Under the pieces are notes generated by a model that worked only from the letters and a program-made list of their open reading frames with translations, ran no database searches and was not told the origin of the DNA. DNA of 52,898 bases from Verrucomicrobiota bacterium (GTDB taxonomy: Bacteria; Verrucomicrobiota; Verrucomicrobiia; CAIQCK01), in contig JAPLTX010000046.1 in NCBI GenBank assembly GCA_026397915.1, positions 1 through 52,898 on the forward strand. The letters are read 5' to 3'. Positions 14,628 through 24,500 of the stretch are shown one piece after another (the stretch's first letter is position 1; every line of letters begins with the position of its first letter). Both the position numbers and the translations under genes were made by a program.

Positions 14628-16841
14628 ATGAACATTCATCGCCTGACTCCACTCGTCATCGCGCTCGCACTGGGCGCATCCATAACTACACACGCCGCCG
14701 CCGAGGACTGGGGCGTTTACAGCATTGTGCCGGTGAGCATGCAGGCAATGGTGCTGGAGGCCGTGGACTCAGGGCGCGCGGAAGGCACGATTGTCTCGAT
14801 CAACAAACCCGCGGGCGGAGCGAACCAGAAATGGATCGTCACGTCGCGCGAGGACAGCTACTTCACAATCAAGCCGGCGCATGATCCCTCGTTGGTGCTG
14901 GCGGCGGCGAAGGGCGGTGCGAAGCAGGGTGCTCAGATCGTGCTGGAGAAGGACGGTGGGCAGCCGTGGCAGTTGTGGGCGCTGACGAAGCTCGAGAATG
15001 GCAGCTACGGCCTCACGCCGAAACACGCGCCCGCGCTCGGCCTCGATCATCTCGGCGGCAAGCAGACTCCCGGCGCGAAGATTGATCTCTGGACACGGCG
15101 GGAGAACGACCAGCATTTGCAGTGGTTCATCAAGCCGCTCGCCGGCACCGGCGTCGCGGCGGCGCTGGCGGCGGATGACGCGAAGAAATACGAGCCGCCA
15201 GCGATCAAACCGGAGGACATCCTGCCCGGCGTCACCAAGCAGTTCCAGTTCACGCAGAGCAAGATCTTCCCCGGCACCGTGCGCGACGTGACGGTCTTCA
15301 TCCCCGCGCAATACGACGGCAAGAAGCCCGCGTGCGTCTATGTGAAGACCGACGGCTTCAACCCACGCGAGAAGGCGCTGCTGGAAACGATGATCGCAAC
15401 GAAGGAAATGCCGGTCACCGTTGGCGTCTTCGTGCGGCCTGGCGACCTGCCCGCGCCGATGAAAGCGCACGGCCGGCGCAACCGGTGCTTCGAATACGAC
15501 GGCGTGAGCGACAACAACGTGCGGTTTCTGATCGAGGAACTGCTGCCGTTCGTGGCGAAGGAATTCGGCCTGAATCTCTCGACCGACGGCAACGACCGCT
15601 GCATGTCCGGCGGCAGCAGCGGGGGCATTGCGGCGTTCACCGCGGCGTGGAACCGGCCCGAGGCGTTCAGCCGCGTGTATGCGGCGAGCGGGAGTTGGGT
15701 CGCGTTCCGCGGCGGGCACGAGTTCCCGACGATGGTGCGCAAGTTCGAGGCAAAGCCGATCCGCGCCTTCCTCACCACGGCCACGCGCGACATGGAGAAC
15801 GCCGCGGGCGATTGGTTCCTGCTCGATCAGGAGATGGACAAGGCGCTGAAGTTCTCCGGCTACGACTACCAGTTCCGCATCATTGATGGCCGACACGTCG
15901 CGGGCTACGCGGAACACTGGCAGGAGGCGATGGCGTATCTGTGGCGCAGCTGGCCCGAGCGCGTGAAGGCCGGTCCGAGCGCGCCGCGTGCGCAGGAGAT
16001 CATCATCCCCGGCGAAGGCTGGCAACTGGTTGCCGAGGGTTTCAAGAGCACGCGCGGCCCGGCGTGCAATACGAGCGGCGAGGTGTTTTTCGCCGACACT
16101 TCCAACAACAAGATTCACCGCATTGATCTCGACGGAAAAGTGAGTGAGTTCGTCGCGGATGCCGGTCAGGCGCATTGCGTCACCGTCGCTGCGGACGGAA
16201 CGCTGTTCGCCATCTCGGAAAAGTCCGGCAAGCTCATGCGCTACGATGCAGCGGGCAAAGGCAGCGTCGTGATGGATGACATCCTCGGCCACTCGATTCT
16301 CGCGCGGCCCGACGGCGGCCTCTACGTCACGGACAACGACGACAAGAAGCCGAACAACGGCGGCACCGTGTGGTTCATCAAGGACGGTAAGAAGACGCGC
16401 GTGGACTCCGGCGTGAAGTTCGCCACCGGCATGGCATATCGCCCCGACCAATGGCTGCTCTCCGTCGCCGAAGGCCACTCGAAGTGGGTTTACAGCTATC
16501 AAATCAACGACGACGGCACGCTCACGAACAAGGAGCGGTTCTTCCATCTCTACGTTGCCGATTGGGACGACGACGCGGGCGCGGAGTGCGTGTGCTACTC
16601 GCTCGAAGGCCGGCAATTCATCGCCACACGTAGCGGCGTCCAGATCAGCGCCGACGACGGTCCCACGCAGGTCATCCTCCCCGTGCCCGACCGCAGCCGC
16701 GTGACCGGCGTCTGTCTCGGCGGCAAGGACAAGGACACGCTCTTCGCGTTCTGCGGCAACAAAATCTGGAAGCGCAAAGTGCAGCACCACGCCATGGGCG
16801 CGTTCACACCGTGGACGAAAGCCAGCGGCACGAAGTTGTGA
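14628..16841 (+). CDS. Secreted ricin-lectin / esterase / SMP-30 propeller fusion
   Basis: The 737-residue protein has a signal peptide and then three modules. Residues about 28-180 form a ricin-type beta-trefoil (NQKWIVTSRED, QPWQLWALTKLENGSYGL). Residues about 190-445 form an alpha/beta hydrolase of the enterochelin-esterase/Fes-like (esterase D) group: RDVTVFIPAQYDGKKP, the elbow CMSGGSSGGIAAF with Ser330 as likely nucleophile, and GRHVAGYAEHW offering the histidine. Residues about 460-737 form an SMP-30/gluconolactonase-type propeller (GEVFFADTSNNKIHRIDLDG, LYVTDNDD). It may de-esterify polysaccharides such as acetylated or feruloylated glycans and bind them by the lectin; the propeller may be a lactonase. 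It is the last gene of the cluster that begins at 5749. Confidence 0.82.
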   Translation: MNIHRLTPLVIALALGASITTHAAAEDWGVYSIVPVSMQAMVLEAVDSGRAEGTIVSINKPAGGANQKWIVTSREDSYFTIKPAHDPSLVLAAAKGGAKQGAQIVLEKDGGQPWQLWALTKLENGSYGLTPKHAPALGLDHLGGKQTPGAKIDLWTRRENDQHLQWFIKPLAGTGVAAALAADDAKKYEPPAIKPEDILPGVTKQFQFTQSKIFPGTVRDVTVFIPAQYDGKKPACVYVKTDGFNPREKALLETMIATKEMPVTVGVFVRPGDLPAPMKAHGRRNRCFEYDGVSDNNVRFLIEELLPFVAKEFGLNLSTDGNDRCMSGGSSGGIAAFTAAWNRPEAFSRVYAASGSWVAFRGGHEFPTMVRKFEAKPIRAFLTTATRDMENAAGDWFLLDQEMDKALKFSGYDYQFRIIDGRHVAGYAEHWQEAMAYLWRSWPERVKAGPSAPRAQEIIIPGEGWQLVAEGFKSTRGPACNTSGEVFFADTSNNKIHRIDLDGKVSEFVADAGQAHCVTVAADGTLFAISEKSGKLMRYDAAGKGSVVMDDILGHSILARPDGGLYVTDNDDKKPNNGGTVWFIKDGKKTRVDSGVKFATGMAYRPDQWLLSVAEGHSKWVYSYQINDDGTLTNKERFFHLYVADWDDDAGAECVCYSLEGRQFIATRSGVQISADDGPTQVILPVPDRSRVTGVCLGGKDKDTLFAFCGNKIWKRKVQHHAMGAFTPWTKASGTKL

Positions 16842-16936
16842 GATTGAGAAATACGGAAAGGCGCGCTAAGACCGCGACCCTCGTCCGCTGTATCGCGCGG
16901 TAAAATCTCCGTGACCCGTTGGCCGTCCGGCGATAA

Positions 16937-17109
16937 TCTCGCCGCATGGCAAACAAATCCGCCGCCCCGACATCCGCACCGCGAGCGCCCACCGGCAAAG
17001 CCTCCACTCTGCTCGACGACGCCGTCTTTGCCGCCTACGGCGGATCACTGATGTTCCCGGCGACGAACTTCTGGCGCGGCTGCTGAAGTTGAACTTGGAA
17101 CGGGCATGA
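16937..17109 (+). pseudogene. Frameshifted 3' end of a DNA methyltransferase gene
   Basis: One frame encodes APTGKASTLLDDAVFAAYG and then runs out; from 17044 another frame encodes ITDVPGDELLARLLKLNLER, Ala and a stop. Joined, they give the C-terminal tail typical of class I / type IIG DNA methyltransferases (LDxAVxxAYGW followed by DDELLxRLLxLNLERA). One inserted T before GG at 17042 would restore Trp and fuse the frames. The frame is closed by TAA at 16934-16936, so only about the last 55 codons remain. The stop overlaps the ATG of the following HEPN gene (ATGA at 17106-17109), showing that the two were once one operon. A base-calling error could explain the shift but not the missing body of the gene. 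Confidence 0.55.
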
Positions 17110-18641
17110 ACGCAGACGAATTTGTCGAGGTGGTTAGAAAAGGATCGGACAAGCTTCGTGTTGACGAGATTGTTCTCAACGTCGGCGAGCGCGAGCTTCA
17201 TGGCAAAGGCATGCTTCTTATTGCGGGTGGGAAGATGGAATTGGCCATGACGATCAGTAGCGATGAGGAACCACCAGAACTCAAAGCGGGCATTTACACG
17301 AGAAAGGACTTTTGGAAACTACGCGGCGTCATTGAGGATCATTTGGAATTCAAATGCGATTCGGCGGGGCCGCACCCCTTTGGGTGGAAACTTGCGGGCG
17401 GACGAAAGACCTTCAGCGCCAAGCTCAACCTCCATCCGATCGAGCTGATTCCTGACGCGTTTGAATCCATGTCCAGCGGGGAACGTGCTGCGCTATTTCA
17501 CCAGCTTCCGGCTTCTGACGCGGCTCCTGAAGCCGATCAATCCCACGCCACGACTTCGGAGCCGATGGTGCCAGCGCCTGCTGGCTTTGTAAAGTTCGAG
17601 GCGTTGTTGGCTGACTATCCTCTTTTCCTGCCCGCGTGTGAATCGGGAACGAAGACGACTGTGACGAATCCCTTTCTTGGCGAGACGGAGGCAGCGAACC
17701 TCGACACTCTTTGTGGCGAGATTGAAGGTTTCGATTTCGGCTTGGTCAAGGATGAGAAGACCAAGAGCCTCCGCGTTGTGCTGAGGTCAAAGGAAGGATA
17801 CAAGTCGAGCGGTGAGGAAGAAGATTGGAAGAGGTTTCACGGCTTCCTACAGGCGTTGGCTTTCATACATGGCGTCCATGCTTGGCCTTTCCGAACTGAG
17901 TATTGGCGTGATGGTCGGAAGACGCTGGATAGAGTGACGACCGTTCAACGCCTGGCACGAACCCCGCATTATCCATTTACTGAGCGGCTAGCCGCCAATG
18001 CGAGGGCTGGAAACGTTCAATGGGATTTCCGCGACGTGATCAAGAAGGTCGCGGCCTTTTTCCAGTCCGAATCGGAGTTGAGCAAAGAGGTCGCGCAAAT
18101 CCTGTTCTTGTTCCGGGAAGCCGGCGATGAAGGCGTTCATTCGGAGGTCGGAATCATCGCCCTGTGCGCGCTTTTTGAGAACTTGGTGCGGCTGCTATAT
18201 CGAGTGCTGGACTTGGAGGAAAAGGTGGGCGCGGAAAACCCTGATGTAAAGGCGTTCAAGGAGGCGAAAGACGAACTGGAGGAATATATCGCGTGGTGGA
18301 TCGCAGAAAACCCCACGAACAAGTCCGGCTATGCCCGGTTGAAGGGAATTGTTCACGGGGCAAATCCGTTGGATACGCAAGAAGTGTTCAAGGCGGTAAC
18401 TCAGCGTCTGGGTCTGAAATGGGAGAACGAGATGGAGTCGGTGTTTCGGACATGGAAGAGGAATCGGAACCCGCTTTTCCACGAGAAAACGCGGGGAGAC
18501 ACATCCGAGGATGAACTAAAGCAGTCCATGATTGATGAGTCGCGCATAGCCGGTGCAATCAACGTCGTCTTGATGAAGCTGTTTGAGTATTCGGGGCCGA
18601 TAAGAACGTCCTCTTTCGAGGATGCATATCGGCAAATCTGA
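17106..18641 (+). CDS. ApeA-like HEPN-domain protein, candidate defence effector
   Basis: The 511-residue soluble protein has no signal or membrane segment. The last 180 residues are helical and end in an HEPN catalytic motif: KRNRNPLFHE, with Arg452/Arg454 and His459 fitting R-x(4-6)-H, followed by a helix (AGAINVVLMKLFEYSG). The helix near residues 340-365 (GIIALCALFENLVRLLYRVL) fits the first HEPN helix. HEPN proteins are often metal-independent RNases, and ApeA-type ones act in phage defence. The first 330 residues are beta-rich (MELAMTISSDEEPPELKAG, WKLAGGRKTFSAKLNLHPIE) and resemble no family I can name, though ApeA proteins also have N-terminal sensor domains. Base composition looks less GC-rich than in the neighbours, suggesting transfer. 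Its partner upstream is a methyltransferase remnant. Confidence 0.65.
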   Translation: MNADEFVEVVRKGSDKLRVDEIVLNVGERELHGKGMLLIAGGKMELAMTISSDEEPPELKAGIYTRKDFWKLRGVIEDHLEFKCDSAGPHPFGWKLAGGRKTFSAKLNLHPIELIPDAFESMSSGERAALFHQLPASDAAPEADQSHATTSEPMVPAPAGFVKFEALLADYPLFLPACESGTKTTVTNPFLGETEAANLDTLCGEIEGFDFGLVKDEKTKSLRVVLRSKEGYKSSGEEEDWKRFHGFLQALAFIHGVHAWPFRTEYWRDGRKTLDRVTTVQRLARTPHYPFTERLAANARAGNVQWDFRDVIKKVAAFFQSESELSKEVAQILFLFREAGDEGVHSEVGIIALCALFENLVRLLYRVLDLEEKVGAENPDVKAFKEAKDELEEYIAWWIAENPTNKSGYARLKGIVHGANPLDTQEVFKAVTQRLGLKWENEMESVFRTWKRNRNPLFHEKTRGDTSEDELKQSMIDESRIAGAINVVLMKLFEYSGPIRTSSFEDAYRQI

Positions 18642-18841
18642 GACTGGCGGATGATGGGGGCAGTTTCCTCATTTCCTCAGCGCCTGAATCAACTCGTCGA
18701 GCTTGTTTGCACCCGCTTGCAGTTCGCTTTGCATCGGCCAATCGCTGACGGGAAACGGGGGGGCTTCGCGTCGCGCTTGGCATGGGCGGTGGCGTTGCGG
18801 CACAATACGGATTCGATGACTGGCTTTAGGATAATTCGTTT

Positions 18842-19984
18842 ATGAAACTTCACGCAGCCGTCGTTTGCTTCCTTCTCGGCCTTGCGTCGCTTGGTGCCGC
18901 CGACGCGCCGGGGCCGCTCGCGCTGGTGCTTCAGTCGCTGGTGGACAAGAGGCTCGTCGCTGGCGCGGTGGCGCTCGTGGCCGACAAGGAGAAGGTGCTC
19001 AGCCTTGAAACCGCCGGCTGGGCGGACACCGCAGCGAAAAGGAAGATGCGACCCGACTGCTTGTTCTGGATCGCGTCGCAGTCGAAGCCGATGGCCGCCA
19101 CGGCGTTGATGATGCTTGTGGACGAAGGCAAGGTGAGTCTCGACGATTCTGTCGAAAAATACCTGCCTGAGTTCAAGGAGCAGTGGTTGGTGGCAGAGCG
19201 CGACAGCGAGCACGTCTTGCTGAAAAAGCCGAAGCAGCCCATTCGTGTCCGCCATCTGCTGAGCCACACCAGCGGCATGCTCTACAAGACGCCGGCTGAG
19301 CAGCCGACGCTCGACGTGCTGCCGCTCGACGCGCGGATGCACACCTACGTGATGTCGCCGTTGCAGTTTGAGCCGGGCACGCGGCATCTCTACGCCAACG
19401 CCGGCATCAACACTGCCGCGCGCATCGTCGAACTCGTCAGCGGCCGGCCGTATGAGCGATTCCTCGCTGAGCGCCTCCTCACACCGCTTGGCATGAAAGA
19501 CACCACTTTCTGGCCCACCGCCGGCCAGCTCAAGCGCCTCGCCAAATCCTACAAACCGACCGCCACCAAGAACGCGTTCGAAGAAGCGCCGATCCCGCAG
19601 CTTCGTTATCCGCTGGATGATCGCACACGTTGCGTCCAGCCCGCGGGTGGTCTGTTCTCCACGGCGGGCGATCTGTTGAACTTCTACCGCATGATCCTCA
19701 ACGGCGGCGTCTTCGCCGGCCGGCGGATTCTTTCCGAACAAGCCGTCCGGCAGATGACCTCGAAGCAGACGGGCGATTTGCCGCAGGCGTATGGTTTCGG
19801 TTTTGACGTGACCCGCGGCATTATCGGCCACGGTGGCACGTTCGGCACCCACTCCAGCTTTGACGCTACGCGCCGGTTCATCTCCATCTTCCTCATCCAA
19901 TACGCCGGCCCGCCCGCCGACATGAAGAGATTCCTCTCTGCCTTCCACGACGCGGCGAGGGCGACGTGTTCCGTCGCTAACTGA
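18842..19984 (+). CDS. Exported serine hydrolase, beta-lactamase class C / EstB-like
   Basis: A signal peptide (MKLHAAVVCFLLGLASLGAA) leads a 380-residue penicillin-binding-protein-fold enzyme. The catalytic triad motifs are SxxK (Ser79-Gln-Ser-Lys82 in IASQSKPMAA), YxN (Tyr184-Ala-Asn in HLYANAGIN) and HGG (His330 in GHGGTFGTHS, replacing KTG). RHLLSHTSGM is the family segment before the second motif. Such proteins in glycan loci are usually esterases or D-amino acid peptidases and not resistance enzymes. It is transcribed in the same direction as the MFS transporter 93 bases downstream. The 200-bp gap upstream holds no recognisable gene. Confidence 0.88.
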   Translation: MKLHAAVVCFLLGLASLGAADAPGPLALVLQSLVDKRLVAGAVALVADKEKVLSLETAGWADTAAKRKMRPDCLFWIASQSKPMAATALMMLVDEGKVSLDDSVEKYLPEFKEQWLVAERDSEHVLLKKPKQPIRVRHLLSHTSGMLYKTPAEQPTLDVLPLDARMHTYVMSPLQFEPGTRHLYANAGINTAARIVELVSGRPYERFLAERLLTPLGMKDTTFWPTAGQLKRLAKSYKPTATKNAFEEAPIPQLRYPLDDRTRCVQPAGGLFSTAGDLLNFYRMILNGGVFAGRRILSEQAVRQMTSKQTGDLPQAYGFGFDVTRGIIGHGGTFGTHSSFDATRRFISIFLIQYAGPPADMKRFLSAFHDAARATCSVAN

Positions 19985-20077
19985 AATGGCGATGCAGTCG
20001 GCTTCAGCACGAGCCTTCGCTGCGCAAATGTTGGCTTGTGCGGTTACGAGCGGTTCGCCTAGCATCCGGCCTACATT

Positions 20078-21475
20078 ATGAGCCTCGCCACGACAGTTTC
20101 TGAAAACACTCGCATGAATAAACCCAACGGCAGCGGCGTGAAACCAGCCTTGCTTGGCGCGACCATCGTCGCGGCGCTCGGCGGCTTGTTGTTTGGATTC
20201 GACACCGCCGTCATTTCCGGCACGACGGACTGGTTGCGGCAACAGTTCAAGTTGACGGAGGGGATGCTCGGCTTCACCGTGGCGAGCGCGTTGATTGGCA
20301 CGATCATCGGCTCGATTGCCGTGGGGCGGCCCGCGGACGCGGTGGGACGGCGCGGAGTGTTGGTCGTGTTGGCAGTGCTCTACTTCGTCTCGGCCATCGG
20401 CTGCGCGCTGGCGTGGGACTGGTGGTCGTTCATGATCTTCCGGCTCGTCGGCGGACTGGCAGTCGGCGGCGCGTCGGTGGTGGCGCCGATGTATATCGCG
20501 GAGATCTCGCCGGCCCGAATTCGCGGGCGGCTGGTGGCGGTGACGCAGTTCAACGTCGTGTTCGGCATCCTGCTGGCCTACCTGTCGAATTGGACGATCA
20601 ACCATTTCTTCGGCGCGATGCTGGGCGACGCGCAATACCGCTGGATGTATGGCGTGCAGGCGGCCCCGGCGGCGGTGTTCTTCGTGCTGCTGTTCTTCAA
20701 CCCGCAAAGCCCGCGCTGGCTCGTCGCCAAAGGCCGCATCGAGGAAGCGCGCGGGGTGCTCGTGTCCTGCGGCACCGATTCGGGCAATCTGGAGGAGGAA
20801 ATCCGCGACATCCAGGCGTCGCTCGATCTCGAACACCACAGCCTGCGCGAGCCGTTCTATTGCCGGAAATACCGCAAGCCGATCCTGTTGGCGGTGGCGA
20901 TTGCGGCGTTCAACCAGCTCTCCGGCATCAACGCCGTGCTCTACTACAGTGCCTACATTTTCGAGAAGGTCGGTGCGGGCGCGCAGTCGGCGCTGCTCCA
21001 GTCGGCGATTGTCGGGTTCACGATGCTGGTGTTTACGGTGGTGGCGATGGTCATCATTGATCACGTTGGCCGGCGGCGGCTGATGATCATCGGCTCGATC
21101 GGCTACATCCTCGGCCTGGGCGGCGCGGCCTGCGCCTTCTACACGGGCGGCAACGGCAAGCTGCTGTTGGCGAGCCTGCTGGTGTTCATCGCAGCGCACG
21201 GCTTCGGCCAAGGCGCGGTGATCTGGGTGTTCATCAGCGAGATTTTCCCGAACCGCGTCCGCGCGCGCGGCCAGGCGCTCGGCAGCTTCACGCACTGGGC
21301 GATGAACGCGGCCATCTCGTGGACATTCCCGATCATCGCGGCGTCGGCGGGCTGGATGGCGTTCGCGTTCTACATGCTCTGCATGGTCGGCCAACTTGCA
21401 TGGGTGCTGGTCGTGATGCCGGAAACCAAGGGCATCTCGCTGGAGAAGATTCAGAAGGAACTCGGCATCGAGTAA
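20078..21475 (+). CDS. Sugar-porter family MFS transporter
   Basis: The 465-residue protein has about twelve hydrophobic helices and the sugar porter (SP) signatures: GGLLFGFDTAVISG in helix 1, RPADAVGRRG in the loop after helix 2, PMYIAEISPARIRGRLVA after helix 4, NQLSGINAVLYYSAYIF in helix 7 and PETKGISLEKIQKEL at the C-terminus. Relatives are proton symporters for xylose, glucose, galactose or inositol in the inner membrane. The QLSGIN and YYS positions match the sugar-binding residues of XylE-type carriers. ATG 20078 is the annotated start; ATG 20114 is also possible and loses only 12 polar residues. It probably imports the monomers released by the surrounding hydrolases. Confidence 0.92.
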   Translation: MSLATTVSENTRMNKPNGSGVKPALLGATIVAALGGLLFGFDTAVISGTTDWLRQQFKLTEGMLGFTVASALIGTIIGSIAVGRPADAVGRRGVLVVLAVLYFVSAIGCALAWDWWSFMIFRLVGGLAVGGASVVAPMYIAEISPARIRGRLVAVTQFNVVFGILLAYLSNWTINHFFGAMLGDAQYRWMYGVQAAPAAVFFVLLFFNPQSPRWLVAKGRIEEARGVLVSCGTDSGNLEEEIRDIQASLDLEHHSLREPFYCRKYRKPILLAVAIAAFNQLSGINAVLYYSAYIFEKVGAGAQSALLQSAIVGFTMLVFTVVAMVIIDHVGRRRLMIIGSIGYILGLGGAACAFYTGGNGKLLLASLLVFIAAHGFGQGAVIWVFISEIFPNRVRARGQALGSFTHWAMNAAISWTFPIIAASAGWMAFAFYMLCMVGQLAWVLVVMPETKGISLEKIQKELGIE

Positions 21476-21504
21476 CGCCACAGGGCCAGAACAGGATCAA
21501 GATC

Positions 21505-24500
21505 ATGAAACACCTCCTTACATTCCTTTGTCTTCATTCCTTTGTCTTCTCCGGTTTCGCCGCCGCGCCCTTCCAAGACGCTGTGGTTTGCTGGTCCATG
21601 GCAGATGCAGGCGCGACGCACGCGTTGCGGCCTCACGGCAATGTTACTCTTGGCGTTGAGTTGGCTGGCGACGAACGCGCTGCGTCGCTAGCGCGTGGTG
21701 GCGACGGCAAGGTGGCGCAGTTTAATGGTGGCTATTTGGAGATTGGCGGGCCGGCATTCGATCCGCCAGGTGCGGTGTTCACGTTGCTGCTGCGCGTGCG
21801 CGATCCGTTGGGCGCTTGGAACGTGCCGCTGTTCGGCAGCTACGGCGGCGATGGCAAGGCGAGTCTTTATCTGCGCGGCGTGGATGGCACGACGCTGCCG
21901 ATGGAAGACCGGAATTATGGCGGCGGGAAAATGTCCACGCCGGCGATGTGGATGTTTGGCTGGCCGGAAGGGCCGCGGGCCATCAATGGCTCGCGAGGAG
22001 TCATCGAATTTGTCTGGGGAGCGAAGAGCTTGCCCGTGCCTTTCGAGCGGATGAACATGATGCCGCCCAAGAATGTCCCCGATCCCGAAACTGTGCCCCT
22101 CATCCGCGATACCAAGAACGGCGTCATGCGCATCATGTTCCCGATGGAACTGCTGGGGCCGTGCGACTGGCATGACGTGATCGTGCGCGGCACGGGGCCA
22201 CGCCTGCAACTCTGGGTGGATGGCGTTCTGCTTGACGAGGAGTTTCCGCTTGGCACAACGCGGCCTGCGAGCGCGCCGCGATATTTCGGCGCGGCGCGGA
22301 CTGCGGACGGCAAGTTGCTGGCAGGGTTTCGCGGGTTGATGGATCACGCGGCGTTGTGGCATCGGGCGTTGAGCGACGCAGAGATCATCGCGGTGAGTGG
22401 CGGCACAAAGCTGGCGAAGCAGCGGGAGTTGGCGGTGCTCGGCGTGCCACCGACGAACATGCAGTATTACCGGCCAGCCGGCCACAACCTGAAGCCGGGT
22501 GACTGCATTCCGTGGTTTCACGACGGCACGTTGCACCTTTTCTACCTGAACCTGCGGCGCAACATGCACAGCAAGTGGGACGGCGGTCACGGCGCGCTGG
22601 AAATCATGCACGCTTCGTCACGCGATATGAAGCAGTGGCGGCATCATCCCGTCGTCGCACCGATCAGCGAACAGTGGGAAGCATGGAACGGCACCGGCGC
22701 GGCTGCGTATCGCGACGGAAAGTTTTGGATGTTCTATCCGACACCGGATTACTACGGCAACCACGGCGGCATCCAACTGGTCACCAGCCCGGACGGCGAA
22801 CACTGGACCAAGCAAGAGCCGCATCCGTTCCTGCCCGGCGGCGACTGCGAAGTCTTTCCCGATCCCGATCCGCAGAAGAAACTGTTCCACATGATCAAGG
22901 TCGGCAAGTCTTTCGGCGGTGCGCTGCCGGCGTTGAAGGACAAAACGCTGGTGGCTTGGGTCTCGCCTGCCGACCTCGATCAACACGGGGCCGGCGTGTT
23001 GACTGTCGAAGGCGCGGCAGGGAAATTTGACTCCCTCGTGCTCGGTGAGTGTTCACCGCGCCGGTGGATGGCTGGCAGCGACAATCTTCATCGCACGCAA
23101 CGAGGCCAAGAACAAAACGCTAAAGAGACAGCCAAACCCGGCGAGTGGGTGCAGGTCGCGGCGGTGTATGCCGGCAAGACCGTGACGCTTTACCGCAACG
23201 GCGCGCGCTACGCCCGCTACGAGATTGCCGCTCCGTTGCACTTCGCGCCCGGCGGGCAAATCATCGTCGGTTTGCGGCATGTCGCCGTGCGTGACGATGC
23301 CAAAGCCCACTTTCGCGGCGCGATTGCCGACGCCCGCGTTTACAACGTGGCGTTGACCGATGCGCAGATCGCCGAACTGCGCCCGCATGATTCAGCCGGG
23401 CCAAAGCCGCTCGTGTGGTTCGATTTTAAAACCGGCAGCACGACCGACCGCGCCGGGACGCTCGCTCCCGCCGAACTTGAGGGTGCAGCCGCATTGAGCG
23501 ACGGCAAGCTGGTGCTCGGCGGTGAGAAGGATTGCCTCGTGAGCGCCGGCCGCAAGACGGCGCTCGCACACTGGGTGTCGGAAGACCTCAAGACGTGGAA
23601 GGAACTGCCAGAGCCGTTCCTTGTGGCCGACGAGAGCATGCACGCTTCGACGTGTCCCAACTGGTTCCGGTGGAACGACTGGTATTACTTCCTCGGCGGC
23701 GGCGGCAACATCTGGAAATCCCGCCAGCCCTATGGCCCGTGGAAACGGCAGGAGCACGATCACATTGATTCGCTCGCTGTGCCGAAGACCGGCGCGTTCC
23801 CCGCCAACCGCCGCATCTACGCCGGCTGGCTGCCCGACGGCGGCTTTGGCGGAAACATCATCCTCCGCGACTTGGTGCAGTTCGACGACGGCGCGCTTGG
23901 CTCGCGCTTTGTCCCGGAAATGATTCCGCCATCCGGCAAAGCCATCGCCTTGAAAGAAACCGAGCGCAACACGCGCATCGAATCAAAGCAAGGACGCCGG
24001 CAAATCCTCCTCGGCAACGTGCCGAACGACGCGCGCATCACGCTCACGCTCGAACCGCAAGGCGCCGTGAAAGCGTTCGGTATCCGCCTGCGCACGACCG
24101 ACGGCGAAAAAGACGGCTCGGAGTTTCGTATCGAGTCACGCACGGCCCGCGCGTCGTATTCCCACAGCACCCACAGCGGCAGCGGTGGCCCGCTCATGGG
24201 CGGCCCATCCATTGGCGGCCTGCGCGGCCTCGACAAGCCCGTGCGGCTCGACATCATCTGCCGCCACGACGTGGTGGATGTGGAAGTGGATGGCCGGCAC
24301 ACGCTCGCCAATCATTTCTGGAATCCCGACGGCAACCGGCTTGGCGTGTGGGTCGAGGATGGCGCGCTCCTCGTGCGCGACGTGACCATCCGACCGCTCA
24401 CGGATCGCTACGAACCGTATCCTGGTTGGCGCAAGGCGCGGCAGGCCAGCAATCCGCAGGCGCTCAACTACCACCTCATGCACCCCGGCGGCGATAGTCT

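Noticed and set aside
18669..18800. Minus-strand tail-like frame ending LQAGANKLDELIQALRK
   Set aside because: It looks like the end of a protein, but it is under 45 codons, has no start context and I cannot match it; it could be a gene fragment left by the same event as the methyltransferase remnant.
18842..19984. Antibiotic-resistance beta-lactamase
   Set aside because: The KTG position is HGG and the context is sugar metabolism, which fits an esterase or peptidase of the same fold.
18689..21481. Very long minus-strand open frame opposite the beta-lactamase-like and MFS genes
   Set aside because: Its translation is rich in Arg, His and Ala with no domain, and both plus-strand genes have full family motifs; it is a GC-driven shadow.
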